Shown piece by piece: positions 49,979 to 50,303 of a stretch of DNA of 50,303 nucleotides (its first letter is position 1; each line of letters begins with the position of its first letter). The stretch covers positions 1 through 50,303 of the forward strand of contig NZ_AOLI01000020.1 in assembly GCF_000336955.1 (NCBI RefSeq), written 5' to 3'. The translations under genes were made by a program, and so were the position numbers. The DNA is from Haloferax larsenii JCM 13917 (lineage in GTDB: Archaea; Halobacteriota; Halobacteria; Halobacteriales; Haloferacaceae). The notes beneath the pieces were generated by a model, which had not been told where the DNA came from, did not search any database, and was given only the letters and a program-made list of their open reading frames with translations.

Positions 49979-49983
49979 GGAGG
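49979..49983 (+). promoter_or_regulatory. sod: Shine-Dalgarno for sod
   Basis: GGAGG (continuing TTATACATT) is nine nt before the ATG at 49993 and matches the archaeal anti-SD. It is unusual here since most starts in the window look leaderless, and it decides this start. An ATTTAACA near 49948-49955 is a possible TATA box. Confidence 0.65.
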
Positions 49984-49992
49984 TTATACATT

Positions 49993-50303
49993 ATGAGCTA
50001 CGAACTCGACCCGCTTCCGTACGAGTACGACGCGCTTGAACCACACATTTCCGAGCAGGTGCTGACGTGGCATCACGACACCCACCACCAGGGCTACGTC
50101 AACGGCTGGAATGCCGCTGAGGAGACGCTCGAAGCCAACCGCGAGGCTGGCGAGTTCGGCTCGTCCGCCGGCGCGCTCCGCAACGTCACCCACAACGGCT
50201 GTGGACACATTCTCCACGACCTCTTCTGGCAGAACATGTCGCCGGAAGGTGGCGACGAGCCTGCGGGTGCGCTCGCCGACCGCATCGCGGAGGACTTCGG
50301 CTC
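49993..50303 (+). CDS. sod: Superoxide dismutase (Mn/Fe), truncated by window
   Basis: About 103 codons are visible. MSYELDPLPYEYDALEPHIS is the family start, then VLTWHHDTHHQGYVNGWN with metal ligand His27, and HNGCGHILHDLFWQNM with the second ligand His at about 75. The remaining ligands, Asp and His, lie past the right edge. SODs convert superoxide to H2O2 and O2. Manganese is likeliest in haloarchaea, but metal choice is not decided by what is visible. A strong Shine-Dalgarno precedes the ATG. From memory, photolyase, DJ-1-like and sod adjacency is shared with Haloferax, a UV/oxidative-damage neighbourhood. Confidence 0.95.
   Translation, partial: MSYELDPLPYEYDALEPHISEQVLTWHHDTHHQGYVNGWNAAEETLEANREAGEFGSSAGALRNVTHNGCGHILHDLFWQNMSPEGGDEPAGALADRIAEDFG

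Overview
The window is chromosomal DNA of a haloarchaeon. Its proteins are acidic and their codons are strongly G/C-biased at the third position. It carries family-diagnostic archaeal genes (PelA, GatE, archaeal Elp3, MptE-like HMPPK, HalX response regulator, DUF4013 proteins), Tat-type signals on lipoproteins, and TATA-like boxes 25-30 nt upstream of start codons, as expected for leaderless transcripts. From memory, the order of elp3, a RecJ-like gene, mutY, fumC, a photolyase gene and sod resembles Haloferax; the species is not resolved. The first 15 bases match the Tn5/Nextera mosaic end, so the left edge is an assembly edge carrying adapter sequence.

Region 1-14.5 kb: a truncated MFS transporter, small membrane proteins, an ornithine cyclodeaminase-family enzyme, the ribosome-rescue factors PelA (no-go/non-stop decay) and RqcH (NFACT), two tandem DUF4013 membrane proteins, a secreted/membrane protein behind a perfect operator-like palindrome, a GNAT enzyme, a soluble PAS-type transducer, an MscS channel and Elp3. 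Region 14.5-26 kb: an S1/OB/DHH RecJ-like protein lacking the DHH catalytic residues, a Yip1 protein, thymidine kinase, a secreted TasA-like/beta-helix protein, an FMN reductase divergent from a DsrE protein, a Tat-exported protein, a PAS histidine kinase, MutY, and a lipoprotein with an internally duplicated domain.

Region 26-36 kb: a membrane chemotaxis transducer, a BolA-like protein, a four-gene carbohydrate ABC importer (binding protein, two permeases, ATPase, all on the minus strand), FumC, and a tiny zinc-ribbon gene. Region 36-50.3 kb: GatE, an M48 protease pair, a MaoC hydratase, a TrmJ-like methyltransferase with a Cys-rich partner, an apparent operon of HalX response regulator, Cache-HAMP histidine kinase and PstS-like lipoprotein, MptE, a zinc-ribbon membrane protein, a photolyase, a DJ-1/PfpI protein and the start of superoxide dismutase. 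The window is mostly housekeeping plus sensing. No tRNA, rRNA, CRISPR array, insertion sequence or prophage was seen.

The most unusual signal is a recurring architecture: short tandem repeats at the 3' ends of genes, several with a period of exactly 27 nt (nine codons). Clear cases are at 1772-1825 and 46591-46698, where the units carry the stop codon so that it recurs in frame. A 27-nt array encodes nine-residue repeats near the end of the transducer (26223-26303). A decayed 27-nt array follows the MalG-type permease (30444-30524). A 19-nt triplicate spans the elp3 stop (12747-12803). Several perfect inverted repeats sit directly in front of start codons.
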